A DNA stretch of 64,000 nt from Paguma larvata (GCA_030068075.1 CM057833.1:43977587-44041586); one strand, 5' to 3'; counted from the stretch's first letter, positions 9,766 through 21,210 are shown. Translations and numbers: made by a program. Notes: generated by a model not told the origin, from the sequence alone.

Positions 9766-11754
9766 CACAAAGTCTCTGCTTGGAGCCAACTCGAGTCTTT
9801 GAGAGAAGTTATGTTTACATCTCAAAATATGTGCCTTGTGCCCATGAGTCTAGTAGGAACTGCTTAGGCCGGGTGAGACACAGGGGCTGGGCTTTGAAGA
9901 ATCGGCTCGATGTGCCCCCTTTACCCTTGACTGCCAGCAAACTTGATCAGGGTGAGTGGTCTCCGGCAGCAACAGGAAGGGCTTGTGAACACGGGTGCCG
10001 TCTGCACTTCCCTCACCTGCCCACGGCCTCCTCCTCCCGTCTCAGCTTTCCCTTCGCTTCACTACTCTTGACGTGAAGTGTACTTTATCTCACAGGTTGG
10101 AGTGCCTCTGTGTAAGTAAGACGCCTTCACGCATTTTGCAACAAGGCACAGAGTGGGGCAGTTCCCTACACCACGCCTACATAAGTGTAGACACTGCTGG
10201 GCCAGCGACTGGTTTCAAGCCTCACTTTTTGTGAGGCCCCTGCCTGGAAGGCCCTCTCATCCCTGCAGCTGGGGCCACTCGCACTCCCCAGCCAGGCCTC
10301 CAGGTTCACTAATGAGGGACACTGAGGAGCCCAGACGTGGGCAGTCAGGGTCTGGAGGATCAAGCAGGTCAGCCTGCTGAGCTCACGATTTCAGTGAAGG
10401 TGCTCATGGTGCTTCTGCTGGCCACTGTCAGAGCCTTGGTCCTCACCCGTCCCTGTGCCTACCCTCTGCTGAGGCTTCCCACCCAGCCCCCAAGTTCCTC
10501 CAGGATTGGGCCTTTGGTCTCACCAGACCCTGTCCTGCAGCCAACCCCAAGGCCTAAAGGCGTGAGCACAACGTGGGGCAACTTGGAGGTAACTGAACTA
10601 AGACTGCACTCAGATTTGACCTTTCAAATCAGTGGATGAGAACAGAAATATGCAAAGTCACCTGAAAGACGTAGATGGGCTCCCAGCCAGGAGAGGTCGA
10701 AAACCCCCATGACTTCTAAAGGAAGGCGAGTCACACTGCAAGGGAACCGGCCAACCGTTTCAACTGAGAAAAAGACAAGGTTACAAAGTCAAACCAAAGG
10801 ACACTCCCTATGGAGAAGAGTTAGCTGAACAACTTCTAGCATTTACAGCCCCGCTGGCAGACTGCCCCTACTGTGCGGTAAATAATTGACCATCTTATGA
10901 AGATGTTATAGGTACCTATTTCTCCTTGTTCCTATTTCGTGCCTACCACACAACCTTGCACCTAGGGGCTAGTTTTACCGGTAGGTCTGCTTTCAGGGAA
11001 AGCATGAGCTTATTATGCCAATGAGAACATTCCATGCCTGTAACCTTGAATTAGCAAGTTACATGAACAATTGGGCTTCTGAGACCTCCTTCAATCTCAT
11101 TAACAGTCTCCCCTTGAGTCAAAGATACACTGCCAGAGATCTCACGAAGTAGATGTCTACGTCTGGAAGCCGGCACAGTTGTGGAGAATTCGCCAAAGGC
11201 GTAATTGACAAACTGTGAAACCCTTTGGTAGTCAAGCAATTGGGGATCATTGGGTAGCACATGCAGCTGCCAAAGAGAGCTTTCTTTCCTACATGTGAAA
11301 TTCCACTTCTCTCCGATCCTCCTGAGGCTGCCATCCGCAAGAGTGCCCGGCTGTTTTCCTACCTCTGTCCCCTATTGGGATGCCGGTCCACCCCTCTCCC
11401 CACACACCCTACTCACCCTGGTGGATTTCTAGGCACCTGTTCTCTCGACTGCCCACCACAGTCCCTGGGGACCAAGCACACCTTGGCGGGACTCACCCTA
11501 CCCCTGTGCAGTAAGGCCAGACTCTAACCACCAGCCAACACCCCACTGGTGAGAATGATTACCAGTACCCAATCCCTCTCCGTGCAACCTGTCCCACTGC
11601 CTAACGAAGGCACAGCCACGCCTTCCCACCCACATGGCTCTCTGGCCACTGCTACCCCACCCAGCTCATACAGGAAATAGAAACGTGTCTCCTCGGGTAA
11701 CTAACATGTTAAAAGTGTTCGTTCCCTACTATACAGCACTACTCAAACTGGACC
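9766..11754. other. Unassigned 2-kb stretch, no gene recognised
   Basis: No repeat is confidently named. Short phrases near 10238-10270 recall the L2 'tgcctggaa' region but are too weak to call. Overlapping open frames of up to 100 codons have no recognisable domain. Confidence 0.4.
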
Positions 11755-11786
<32 letters not shown>

Positions 11787-11792
11787 AACAAG
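11755..11792 (+). repeat. (CAAAA)n microsatellite
   Basis: Several near-perfect units of caaaa run into a longer A-rich tract. Confidence 0.9.
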
Positions 11793-11869
11793 AAGATAGC
11801 ACTGGAAAAACATAGATTTACTAAAATAGATATGTTGTGTTTGGCTATCCAACTGGCAGAGATCTTTTG

Positions 11870-12436
11870 ATATCACTTGTTGAGGGAGCAGGGAAACAGG
11901 AATGTTCACCCCCTGCTAGTGGGAATTAAAATTTTTTACAACTTTCCAGGGGGATGACTTGACAACACAGTATATCGAAATGTCTTTAAAACTGAAATGT
12001 ACTTTAAATCAGCAAATGCATTTTTAGGGTTCTTCCTAGGGAAGTAAGGACGTATACACAGATTGAACTGCAGAGAGGCCCACTGCAGCACTTTTTAACA
12101 CTAGCGACAAACTAGGTCAAACTAAATACTTAACAGAGGATGGGTTAAATGAATGGCACGTTCGTGTAACCAACTACTAGGCAGCCATTTTTAAGTTATA
12201 CAGAAACGTATTTATAGATGCAGAAAGATGTTTACAACATACTTTTTGAGAAGAAAAATAGGTTATAAATATATACACGGGGGAAAAGTCTGAAAAGACA
12301 TACCAATGTGACAATAATCTTTATTTTGGGATGATAGAATTAATGGGTAATTTTTATTTTTCACTTGTTTCAGGATTTTCTCATTTTTAGGCAGTAAATA
12401 TATTACTTAAGTGGCAAAAGTAAATAAATAAATAAA
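11870..12436 (+). mobile_element. L1M LINE 3' end
   Basis: This follows the ancient L1M 3' segment in order: a degraded 'ggcaatttggcaa', 'cttcctagggaagtaagga', 'cactgcagcactttttaaca', 'ggatgggttaaatgaatgg', 'aggcagccattttta' and 'gcagaaagatgtttaca', ending in an A-rich tail with (AAAT)n. Confidence 0.85.
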
Positions 12437-12449
12437 ATTTGGGGTTTTT

Positions 12450-12670
12450 TTCAAGGGTATGGACTTCATACTCACACTGACTCAGGTTCAAGTCCCAGCC
12501 AGACAACAGATCAGCCTGTGACCACGGAGACATTACTTACACTCCCTTCACCTCGGTTTCCTCATTTCCAAAAAGCCAATACCAGCACCTTCCTCATGAG
12601 GCATTTGCAAGGATTAAATGAGGAAACATAAATAAAGCGCCGGCAGTAAGTAGACACTGATGACATTTTT
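12450..12670 (+). repeat. MIR SINE, near full-length
   Basis: It covers MIR from 'ggttcaagtcccagcca' through 'cacctcggtttcctcatttcc' to 'aaggattaaatgagg' and 'aaagcgccggcagtaagtag'. Confidence 0.9.
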
Positions 12671-13140
12671 CCCTTCCTTCCCGGATGTCCAAAAATACCT
12701 CAGAACAACAATCACAAAGGCGAGATGGTCAAACACGCACCTAATTATGTAAAGTGTAGTTTGAAAACCTAGGAAAGACTCGTATTTAATGCTCCAGGCT
12801 TAATTTTTTCGGCTCTGATCTCCCCAAGCCTGCACAGAGCTCCCACAGGTTGGCAGGTCAGCCTGGCAATCCGGGTGGAATTCGGCAGGCTGTGTTACCC
12901 AGCCCCAGCAGCAGGGGGGGCCGGTCTCCATCCCGTGTCTAGAGACAGCGGGCTGCACCCACTGGCCAGCAAGGGACACAGCTCGTGGAAGGCTATCCCA
13001 CCAGACTGACTGCAGACATTGGGACCCTCCTCTCTCGCTCCCAGCTGCCCCTATCTTGATCCGGGTTCCATCCATGTCCCACTCTTACCATTCTAGACGT
13101 GAGCCTCCTGGTTCAAGAGTCTAGCTATCAGGAATCCAGC
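12671..13140. other. Unassigned sequence, no gene recognised
   Basis: Non-repetitive as far as I can see. A 91-codon open frame on the minus strand at 12800-13075 has no recognisable domain. Confidence 0.4.
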
Positions 13141-13144
13141 TCAG

Positions 13145-13305
13145 CTTCTCATTCATTCACTCTCCAAACTTGATGCCTCCCTAATGGATACAAAGCTCTG
13201 CACTAGGATATGAATCAGAGACAGACCCTGCTCTGGGGGCCTCACAGTCTGGGGGGAGAACTGGCAGGTAACACTATATGCTGTGGTATAGTGACTGTTA
13301 ATATC
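13145..13305 (-). repeat. L2 LINE 3' end
   Basis: Antisense L2 terminus: 'tcattcattcactc' at its left, then a degraded 'ctctgcactaggatatgaatcagagacagaccctgctct' and 'ggcctcacagtctggggggag'. Confidence 0.7.
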
Positions 13306-13337
13306 ATACTTGTAAGCACTTGTTCTAGACTTTTAAA

Positions 13338-13566
13338 AACATTTATTGGGAGTGCCTGAGTGGCTCGGTCAGTTTAGCGTCCAACTTCGGCTCAGGTCAT
13401 GATCTCACAGTTTGTGGGTTCAAGCCCTGCATAGGGCTGTGTGCTGACAGCTCAGAGCCTGGAGCCTGCTTCAGATTCTGTCTCCCTCTCTCCACCTCTC
13501 CCCTGCTCGCACTCTATCTCTCTCTCTCTCTCAAAAATAAACATTAAATTTTTTTAACATTTATTG
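13338..13566 (+). mobile_element. Cat-type tRNA-Lys SINE with 11-bp TSD
   Basis: Full-length body 13349-13555. A perfect duplication, aacatttattg, flanks it at 13338-13348 and 13556-13566. Confidence 0.94.
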
Positions 13567-13721
13567 ATTTGTTTAATAACAATTCCACTACATGTTAAAC
13601 TAAATAACATTTTAAGTGAAAAAATCTATATAAAAATTAGCAAGAAGAATGCCATAGTTTCACATATTTACAAATCTCTTTAATGTCTGATTTATTAGCA
13701 TAGAGGTGGATTTCTGTATCC

Positions 13722-13954
13722 TTTTTTTTTTTTAAGTTTATTCATTTTGAGAAAGAGAGAGTGCGAACACATGTGCAAGTTGGGGAGGGGCAGAGAGAGA
13801 GAGGGAGAGAAAGGGAGAGAGAGAGAATCCTCAGCAGGCTCCACACTTTCAGTGCAGAACCCAACTCGGGGCTCAAACCCACGAACCATGAGACCAAGAC
13901 CTGAGCCAAAAGCAAAAGTCAGACACTTAATCAACTGAGCCATCCAGGCGCCCC
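13722..13954 (-). mobile_element. tRNA-Lys SINE inserted in another SINE's tail
   Basis: A full-length antisense copy: T-run, AG-rich tract, 'gagacc...gacctgagcc', and a head ending 'gagccatccaggcgcccc'. Both flanks end in T-runs followed by 'aag', which suggests it landed in the A-tail of the fragment at 13961-13992. Confidence 0.88.
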
Positions 13955-13960
13955 TCCTCT

Positions 13961-13992
13961 TTTTTTTTTTTTTAAGTAGGCTTCACACCCAC
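13961..13992 (-). mobile_element. Truncated older SINE remnant
   Basis: A T-run followed by 'aagtaggcttcacacccac' is the tail-proximal end of the older carnivore SINE in antisense. The remainder is absent. Confidence 0.65.
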
Positions 13993-14067
13993 CCTCTTTT
14001 GCATTCAGCCTATGGTGATATGGTATTTGGTTCTGTGAAAAGTTAAGCTGGGGACAGCAAAAATTTT

Positions 14068-14218
14068 AAGAGCTTATTTGTGGGGTACTGACGGTGCAGA
14101 GCCTGCTTGGGATTCTCTTTCTCTCCTTCTGTCTCTGCCTCTCTCTCTCCTTCTCTCTCTCTCTCAAAATAAACAAATAAACTTTAAAAAAATTTTTAAA
14201 AGAAAAAGAAGAGCTTAT
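14068..14218 (+). mobile_element. 5'-truncated cat-type SINE with 10-bp TSD
   Basis: The copy begins in the central 'gagcctgcttgggattctc' segment and keeps the CT-rich tract and A-tail. The duplication aagagcttat flanks the truncated copy at 14068-14077 and 14209-14218, so truncation occurred on insertion and not by later deletion. Confidence 0.9.
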
Positions 14219-15002
14219 CTGAGTAAAACTCCATTTGAATCAGGCAGCACCGAACCAGTAGTGGTTATACGTGCTCCCCTGGCAGGAGCTCTTCTGGACT
14301 TTCACAGAGAAGACAAGGAAGCAAGGCTGGGGAATTACTGGGTCGGCTGTAGCTTAGGCAGTGGTTGCCTTATTTCGGAAAGCCCATTTGGCTGTGACTG
14401 ATTGTCCTTGGGTTTTGATTCCTTAAACTTGAGGCATTTACATTTTGGCTTAAATTTAAGTTTCTTAAACTTGGGCTTAAATTTTGGTTTGCTTGCCTAG
14501 GATACAAAGGGATTCGAACAACCTTAGCCTAATGGCCTCTTTGTTTAATCAGTTCAACGGCTGAAATATAAGAAGACGTGAGGGTGGCAAAGGAGGGCCT
14601 ATTTTAATAGGCTTTTCGGGTAACCGTGGATATTCTTCTTTGATAGTATACCAACACTCAACAGGCAGTGGTTTCTTAAAGGGTAGCATCTGACAGCTCA
14701 CAGTGGAGGATATGAATCTTCCAAAATTGTCATTTTTAATTTGTACTCTCGAATATGATCTTGTTTTCTGTGAAGTGACGGCCCCCAAAAATCTGCCAAC
14801 TACCCAAGTCTGATAACCACAGCGTGTGTTATCAGTCGTTCTTTAAAGGGAATATTGTGTTCTGAGAAAAAAAAAAGTGGCTAGCTCAGTTCCCAACTCA
14901 AACAACTGTGCCAGCTTGCTTCCTTGAGCGTGCCAATGTACTGTAGTGGGCAGCAGAAATATCTTATGGGTACTTCCCATTTCATCACACAAAGCTTTAA
15001 GA
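14219..15002. other. Unassigned sequence with local imperfect duplication
   Basis: No gene or family is recognised. At 14421-14484 the strings 'cttaaacttg' and 'ggcttaaattt' each occur twice, a small imperfect local duplication. Confidence 0.45.
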
Positions 15003-15251
15003 AAATAAGCACTCAGGGCACTTGGGTGGCTCCTTTGGTTAAGCAGTCAGCTTCAGCTCAGGTCATGATCTCATGGATCATGAGTTCAAGTCCCGCATCG
15101 GGCTCTGTGCTAACAACTCAGAGCCTGAAGCCTGCTTCAGATTCTGTGTCTCCCTCTCTCTCTCTGCCCCTTCCTTGCTCACGCTCTCTCTCTCTCTCTC
15201 TTAAAATAAATAAACATTTAAAAAAAAAACTTTTTAAATAAGTACTCAGGG
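15003..15251 (+). mobile_element. Cat-type tRNA-Lys SINE with 16-bp TSD
   Basis: Full-length body 15019-15235. A 16-bp duplication with one mismatch (aaataagcactcaggg, then the same with t for c) flanks it at 15003-15018 and 15236-15251. Confidence 0.95.
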
Positions 15252-15829
15252 TTGAAATTTAATAAATTTGGTCCCTTTTACTGCTTCACCAAGCACACTC
15301 TGAAAACTGGCTTTTGGTGTTTTTTTCTCTTTGTTTACCGCGCACGTGCAGTGGTGAGTCACACAGTGATTACTACTGTAGTCTGGTACCACTGCCTTGA
15401 TGTGTACAAAGACACCAGCAGTTTTACCCACTGCTGCCTGTGCCCCATCAGTTCAAACACTAACTCCATGAAAAGAGAAAAGAAAATCTCAGTAGGAGGA
15501 CAAAAATAATTGTGATCTCGTGGACCCTTGACAGTGTCTCAGCTTCCTCCAAGGCTCTCAGACTACACTTCAAGAGCTGCTGCTTTCTAAGACACTACCC
15601 GGGATCAACCTGGGGCTGTATGAGCTTCTTCCTTCAGGTCAAAGTTTGGATTGAAACCCTGCCCTGAGCTTCATGACTGTAACAACCCGCGTGGCCCTGG
15701 CCAGCCCCTTCCCCCAGCCTCCAGGAGTCAGCCCCAGTCCCTTGACCCCCAGGTTCCGACTCGGATGCACCACTCACCACTGCTCGTCATCCACCTACAG
15801 ACAGGGAGGGGAACTCACATGCCCCGAGC
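15252..15829. other. Unassigned sequence, no gene recognised
   Basis: No repeat family or credible coding region is recognised. Confidence 0.4.
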
Positions 15830-16010
15830 CCTGACTGTGTGCCAGGCATGACATTATCTAACTTAATTGTCACGACACTCCTGTGACGTAGGTATTACCG
15901 CCCCCATTTTGCCGGTGAAGAAACTGAGGCTCAGGGAAGCAGGATTCCCGCACAGATCTGTCCGACGTGATAGCGAAGCCTTGCGCTGCCTTCTGGTCCG
16001 TTCTCACAGT
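15830..16010 (-). repeat. MIR SINE
   Basis: 'actgtgtgccaggcatgacatt', then 'gacgtaggtattaccgcccccattttgcc' and 'gaagaaactgaggctcaggg', is a clear antisense MIR. Confidence 0.88.
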
Positions 16011-17084
16011 CTCATCCCCACCCCCGGTCTGGACTTCCTGCCCTTCGGGTCCGCCTGCTGGGGAGGTTCCAGCATGCCTCACGACCAAAATTTCCTGAAA
16101 TGAGAAAATTCCCAGCACTGGCAGTTTTAATCATCCAGTGTCTGAATTCCTAACGTTCACAAATCACTCAGATGTTGGAAACTATGAGGCACATCAGTCT
16201 CCGGAATAGAAAATTGATAAAGTCTGCGCTGAGTTCACTTCTGCCGGTGTCTGTAGTGCGTGAGCACAGGAGACGAGGCCCTCCTCTGGGGAGCACTTCC
16301 AACCAGAGCTGACGGTTTGTCGTCTCTGTCTTTGTACTGCTCACAGGAGTTGACATCCTTTGGCCTCTTCCTCGGTGCCAGGGGGCTCCCTGGAAAAGCC
16401 AGAGCCCATTCAAACAAGCCACAAAACAACTCCCCAGGATGTGACCAGGATAAGAATCACATCCTAAGACTCAGCTTCAGGAAAGTTCATCTCAAAATAA
16501 ACCCAGAGCTGAAGTAAATAAAGCATTAGGATTATTTTGGGAGAGCAATTTAACAGAACCAGAGAAAGGGGAAAAAAAAAAAAAAAACAACGAAAAAACA
16601 AACAACTATTGTCCCCAGCCTTTGTTCAGACATTCTGCGTTTCTGGTACGTCTTGTTAAGTGGTGGTTGCATATCTGACATTGATGCAAGGGGGAAATGA
16701 CCCATGTTTATGAAAATTATACCATCTCTTCTGAGGGGAAGGGTGTCCTTTAAGCACTGGTTTGAGATAGGGCAGAGAGTCTGATGAGGATTCAAGGTTG
16801 TGTTGATTCAAGCTGGAAGAAACATGTAATTTGTGCAAAAGAACCAAGTCAACGGCAGCTAAGGAAGAACGGCGCTGAGCACGTACCAAGGGGACCCTGG
16901 AGGGCCGGCTCCCAGGGGGAGGGGAGGCCGCAGACAGAAAGCATGATTCCTCAGGAGAAGAAAGAGCGCGCGGCATAAGGAAGGGCAAAGCAGCTGGTAG
17001 AATGGACGCCAGCGGAGCCTTCGCTCACACGCTCCACCAAAACAAACAGGTTGTTCTATCAGAGCGTGACCATGATCTTCCTAC
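16011..17084. other. Unassigned sequence with an A-run
   Basis: No gene recognised. A 15-base A-run near 16573 is not attached to a SINE I can recognise. Open frames of up to 110 codons are unsupported. Confidence 0.4.
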
Positions 17085-17300
17085 AATCGCTCCTTCTTCC
17101 GATATTTAACAAGTCGACGGTCCTTGGCTAAGCGCTGGGAATGTCTCAGTGATGACAACACCACACCGCCTGTGCCCTCAAGGAGCTTCAAGGCCAGTGG
17201 GCAAAACGGACTTGTGAACCAGCTAGGATGGGAAAATAACAGTGCTCTTAATTCAGATGGGGAAGCAGGTGCACCCAGGACGCTTCCTCGGGAAGATGGT
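17085..17300 (-). repeat. L2 LINE fragment
   Basis: 'ctaagcgctgggaatgtctcagtgatgacaacac', then 'tgccctcaaggagcttcaaggccagtggg', matches the antisense L2 3' region. Confidence 0.65.
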
Positions 17301-17534
17301 GGTTGACCTATTTCAACTCCCAGCGAGGACGGTGTGGGGAGGGGTTTGACAGATGGAGGTGGATGTTGATGGTCAGCCTGAGTACTCCCAAAGATACCAG
17401 GCGTCAACCTTCTTCAGTCTGTGTTATATCCCTCCACTTAAATCCTTCAGAACTGGTACAACTTCTTTGGTCCTTAAACGTGATAAGCAAGAAATGATCA
17501 TATTTAACTTAGGAAAACCACATAATCTTGTAGT

Positions 17535-17692
17535 GTTTCGGGTGTGGGGGGCACACGGATCTGGGTTTGAATTCTGCCTCTGTACTTACTAGTTGTGGGC
17601 AAGGTGCTTAACCTCCTGGAACCATATCTACCTCACAGGGACGTTGTAAGAAATAGATGAAGCAATTAGAGTGCCTGGCACATTCTGTCTCT
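17535..17692 (+). repeat. MIR SINE
   Basis: 'gggtttgaattctgcctctgtacttactagttgtgg', 'aaggtgcttaacctcctgg' and 'agagtgcctggcaca' give a plus-strand MIR with an internal gap. Confidence 0.85.
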
Positions 17693-17714
17693 GAGATCAA
17701 GTAGCCACTTCTCA

Positions 17715-18345
17715 AATATCCCTCAATTTCGTGTATTACTTTCTCTCCCCAATGCCGCGACCTAATCCAGGCTGTCATCTCTCTCCTGGACTACGGGACA
17801 GCCTCGGCGCTCCTGTCCCTGCTTCCTATCTTGTTCCCCTCCGGGCCCCTTCTTCACACAGTCGCTAACAATGCTTTCAGGTACATATGCATCCATGCCT
17901 TTCCCCAGCGTCAACCCCTCCACAGCTCCCCTTGTCCTCAGGGTTGAAACCACAGTGGCTCTCAGCACCTTCATCATCTGACCCTGCTTACCTCCCACCC
18001 TGCTCTGCCCCACACTGCCCGATCACACTCCAATTCACTTTTGCCTCCAGAATTTGGGTGTGCTTCCTTCTGCCTGGACCACAGTCCCTGCTGCCTGCCC
18101 TTTCCTCCAGGCTAATGTTCTCCTTCCCAATGCTCTAGGCTTCTATCCTTTCAGGAAGCTCTCCATGACTCTTCCTCTATGGCAAGGCTGGATCTGGTGC
18201 CCCTTTTTTGTGCTCCCATAAAGCCACTTCCATGTTTTCCCCATTGCCCTATTCTATTGTAAGCTAGTCCTCTGTAGCGATTGTTAAATAGTCATTTCTT
18301 AGGAGCAAGTCTTGTACTTTCTATCCCCACTATCTGGCCTGTTTT
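17715..18345 (+). repeat. L2 LINE, long 3' segment
   Basis: The conserved L2 order is followed: 'ctctcctggactacgggacagcctc', '...ctgcttcctatcttgttcccctccgggcc', 'ccctccagtggcttcccat'-like text, 'tcatctgaccctgcttacctccc' and 'ttccttctgcctgga', down to the 3' end. It covers open frames on both strands, which are therefore not genes. Confidence 0.85.
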
Positions 18346-18472
18346 AAATGAATGAACAATCTCACAGCTAATGAATGGCGGAAATGAGATTAAAACCCAG
18401 GGCAGTCTAATTCCTAAACTCATGGGTTCCCCCCACCCCCAGTGAAACCTAACTAAAGACAGGTAGTGCTAT

Positions 18473-18519
18473 CCCCTCCCCTCCCCTGACCCCCTCCCCT
18501 CAACCCCTCCCCGCCCCCC
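18473..18519 (-). other. Potential G-quadruplex (i-motif on plus strand)
   Basis: Eight runs of four or more C occur within 47 bases on the plus strand (18473-76, 78-81, 83-86, 90-94, 96-99, 18504-07, 09-12, 14-19), separated by 1-4 bases. The minus strand can therefore form a G-quadruplex in several registers. Confidence 0.85.
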
Positions 18520-19340
18520 TGCGACAAACACATTCTATAGCCTCTCTACTAGGTGTGGACTCACTTTCTGCCGGGAATGCATATCTCCACTGCAGACTGA
18601 GGCTCTGTCTGTATTGTGCAAAATTATTATTCTCAAGGAAATCACTCAACCCACTGATTTTGGTGAAAACATTTTGGAGTGACAGTGATAACAGGGGGCT
18701 TTCCTGAGCTTAGGACATTGGTTTTGGGGAGTGGCAAACACCACATTGCAACTCAGTTCAGGAGAAAATTCCTGGAAATTTGAGCAAGCCTGTTTGTTTC
18801 TTACTCATTAAGTGCATTGGGCCAACTCTCATTCTTTTGTCAATATTTGCGGACTGAAAACATGACAAAGTGCTCTCTGTGCTGGTCAAGACGTGGCTAC
18901 TGATTGATAGGACTAGGGACAAAAATCCCCTGGGAACAAAAAAGAAGTTTCATGACTGGCTATAGAACAACTTTTTCCCATTTTGGAAGGTTCCACCACA
19001 GGAGGGGAAGAGCACATGTGTCGGCTAAACACGGCACACTCTCCCCTTCTCTATCCACCCAGAATTATTTGAGTCCAGAACACAAAGGGACTTGTGTGTC
19101 ATATAAGGAATTTGGATGTACATACTATTAATGCCAATTATTGAGGATCTTCATTACGGTAGATACATTTATAATGTATCTCTATAATCCTGAAAGCTAA
19201 AAATTTATACAACCATATTGTGGATTTGGAAAATGATGTACAGGTGTTAAGACCCGTGTCATCGCCATTCAACTGCTAAGTGACCAGATTCAAGTCTGTC
19301 CTTTCTGCTCTGCCTCACCTGCCTCCCTCTTTCCGGGCCC
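18520..19340. other. Unassigned sequence, no gene recognised
   Basis: No repeat family or gene is recognised in these 0.8 kb. Confidence 0.4.
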
Positions 19341-19344
19341 AGTC

Positions 19345-19482
19345 ACCATCATCTCTTTTTGGACTTACTCCAAATAGTTCTCCCAGCTTCCTCTTTTTCC
19401 CTCCTCCAATCGAGAGAGATCTTTAAAAATGCAAACCAGTTAGGTCAACCTTCCTGAAATCTGCCTGAAATCTTCCCACTGT
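19345..19482 (+). repeat. L2 LINE, left part split by LTR
   Basis: 'agagagatctttaaaaatgcaaaccagttaggtca' is the L2 'gtgatctttttaaaacataaatcagatcatgtca' region. The L2 appears to resume at about 19985 after the LTR-like block. Confidence 0.65.
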
Positions 19483-19484
19483 AA

Positions 19485-19982
19485 CAGGGGTTGTCGCTGC
19501 TTCCCAGCATCCATCCTGCCCGTAATCCTGTGGTTTGGAGAGCCTGGTTAGCTCATCTGGGGAGTCCCATTAGCCCTGCTGCAGGAATTGGTAATCCAGG
19601 CCTTGCATTCTCTTCGCTGCAAGATTGAGCAAGGTGTTAGGAGAGGCCATTAGACAGAAGCTCAGCAATGATATTCTCTTCTCATTCTGGGACTGTCTCT
19701 CTGTCCCTGTCCATGTCTCTGTCTCTGTCACTGTCTCTTTCTTTCTCCAGAACACGAATGAAAATGCACAGCCTCTGTGCCTGCGGGAAGCCATCTTGGA
19801 GGGAGGCACTAACCTACATGAGAGGAGCATGACCCAAGGGAATCACAGAGACAGAGTTGGAGCCTTGGCTGTACCACATCTGAGGACTCGCCACCTTTCA
19901 CCCTTTTAGTTATGGTCTGCCAATAAACCCTCTTTATTATTCAAGCCAGCGTGGGTTAGTTCTCTGTAACCTGCCACAGAAA
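19485..19982 (+). mobile_element. LTR-like element (MaLR/MLT1-like), tentative
   Basis: About 0.5 kb interrupts an L2. Its right end reads 'ccaataaaccctctttattattcaagcc', then 'tgggttagttctctgtaacctgccacag', like the polyadenylation and end region of ancient MaLR LTRs. The left end is unclear, no TSD is certain, and the subfamily is unassigned. Confidence 0.45.
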
Positions 19983-19984
19983 GT

Positions 19985-20160
19985 CTCCCGAGTGGTTCAA
20001 ATGCCTCCCAGGGCACTTTGAATTACATCCAGATGCCCTACCTTGGTATTTAAGGCCCACTAACCTCCAACATCAATGAGAGGTGAGGACTAGACTTTTA
20101 TCTACCCTGGTACTGCCAGCCCCTCACATCAGTCTAGCACATAGCAGCACTCTAAAAAAA
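19985..20160 (+). repeat. L2 LINE, right part
   Basis: 'gcctcccagggcactttgaattacatccagatgcc' and 'taaggcccactaacctcc' match the L2 segment that follows the left part at 19345-19482. An L2-like 'cagtctagcacatagcagcactc' ends it. Confidence 0.6.
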
Positions 20161-20685
20161 AATTTGGTTTTGGAGCCTACGAAGCCAAGTCTCTCTCTAG
20201 TACATTATCTGCTTGCCGGAGGCAGGAAGTCCCACCGGGGTCCCGCTACACCATATGCTGGACCCACCTCTCTGCAAGTCAGCTGCATTTTGCTAGACAT
20301 CAGTTTTATTAGACATTCAGCTCCCCCGTCAGTGTCCTCGGGGAGACCACCATCAGGGAGGGCTTGGCCCTTCTGAATGTGAGGATGTCGAGCTGTGCCT
20401 CTGATTGCCAAACACTCCAGGAGGAGGCAGCATCCCAGCAACGCCCAAGCTGCAGACTGTGTGAAAGCACCTTCCCCTCACCTCCCCTTCCTTCCTTGCC
20501 TAAGGAGAACCTCTGCAACAGGCTGGAATTCCCACGAGTAAGTGGGGAGGGGACTCCTGGCCATCATGATCCGGGCAGCAATGAATGTGGCCAGCGGGGC
20601 ACACAGAACATCCAGGTGTGGGTCAGAGGGACATTTTATTCCTTTTGCTTATCTAGCCAGCAGGCCCTTCCTGCCTTAGGCCCTC
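20161..20685. other. Unassigned sequence, no gene recognised
   Basis: It includes part of a 137-codon open frame (20364-20777) that runs into the next L2 and is therefore unlikely to be coding. Confidence 0.4.
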
Positions 20686-20689
20686 TGCG

Positions 20690-20955
20690 CTGCTGCTTCC
20701 TCTGCCTGGTCCCTCAGTTACTCTACTCTCCGACCAACTTGGTCCTAGTTCTCTGCAGACTGTTTATCAATAACTGATTTTACTTTCCTGTGTGTTTATT
20801 TTCCTCTGTCCCTCCTTCCCAAACATAAACTCCAGAAAAGCGGAGACCTTGACTGTCTGCCTCGTCACCACATCTCGGGTATCAAGAATCCCCTACTACA
20901 CACACGTTATCAATGAACAGTTGGCCTGCCCCCTTCCAGACACCCACCTCCTTAA
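20690..20955 (+). repeat. L2 LINE 3' end
   Basis: 'gtgtgtttattttcctctgtccctccttcccaaacataaactccagaaaagcggagacc' parallels the L2 3' consensus closely. Confidence 0.7.
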
Positions 20956-20990
20956 ACCACTGACTTTGTCTCATTAGTTAGGCATCATTC
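20956..20990 (+). repeat. L2 LINE, left part split by SINE
   Basis: A short L2 piece up to the SINE insertion point. It resumes at 21211 with 'aaatacgacctcctcgaggagg', matching the L2 'caaatgtcacctcctcagagagg'. Confidence 0.5.
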
Positions 20991-21210
20991 GTTTGACTGA
21001 TTGATTGATTGGATTTATTTTTAATTTTGAGAGAGAGCAGGGGAGAGGGGCACAGGGAGAAAATGAGAGAATCTTAAGCACGCTCCACACTCCGCACAGA
21101 GCCCAACTCAGGGCTCAGTCCCACAACCCCAGGATCATGACCTGAGCCGAAATCAAGAGTCAGATGCCCTGCCAACTGAGCCACCCAGACACCCCAGTTA
21201 GGCATCATTC
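20976..21210 (-). mobile_element. tRNA-Lys SINE with 15-bp TSD inside L2
   Basis: An antisense full-length copy, body 20991-21195, beginning with (TTGA)n-like sequence instead of a pure T-run. A perfect 15-bp duplication, agttaggcatcattc, flanks it at 20976-20990 and 21196-21210. Confidence 0.95.

Noticed and set aside
12904..12924. CTCF-like site
   Set aside because: The string agcagcagggggggccgg only partly fits the motif and key positions are off. Not strong enough to report.
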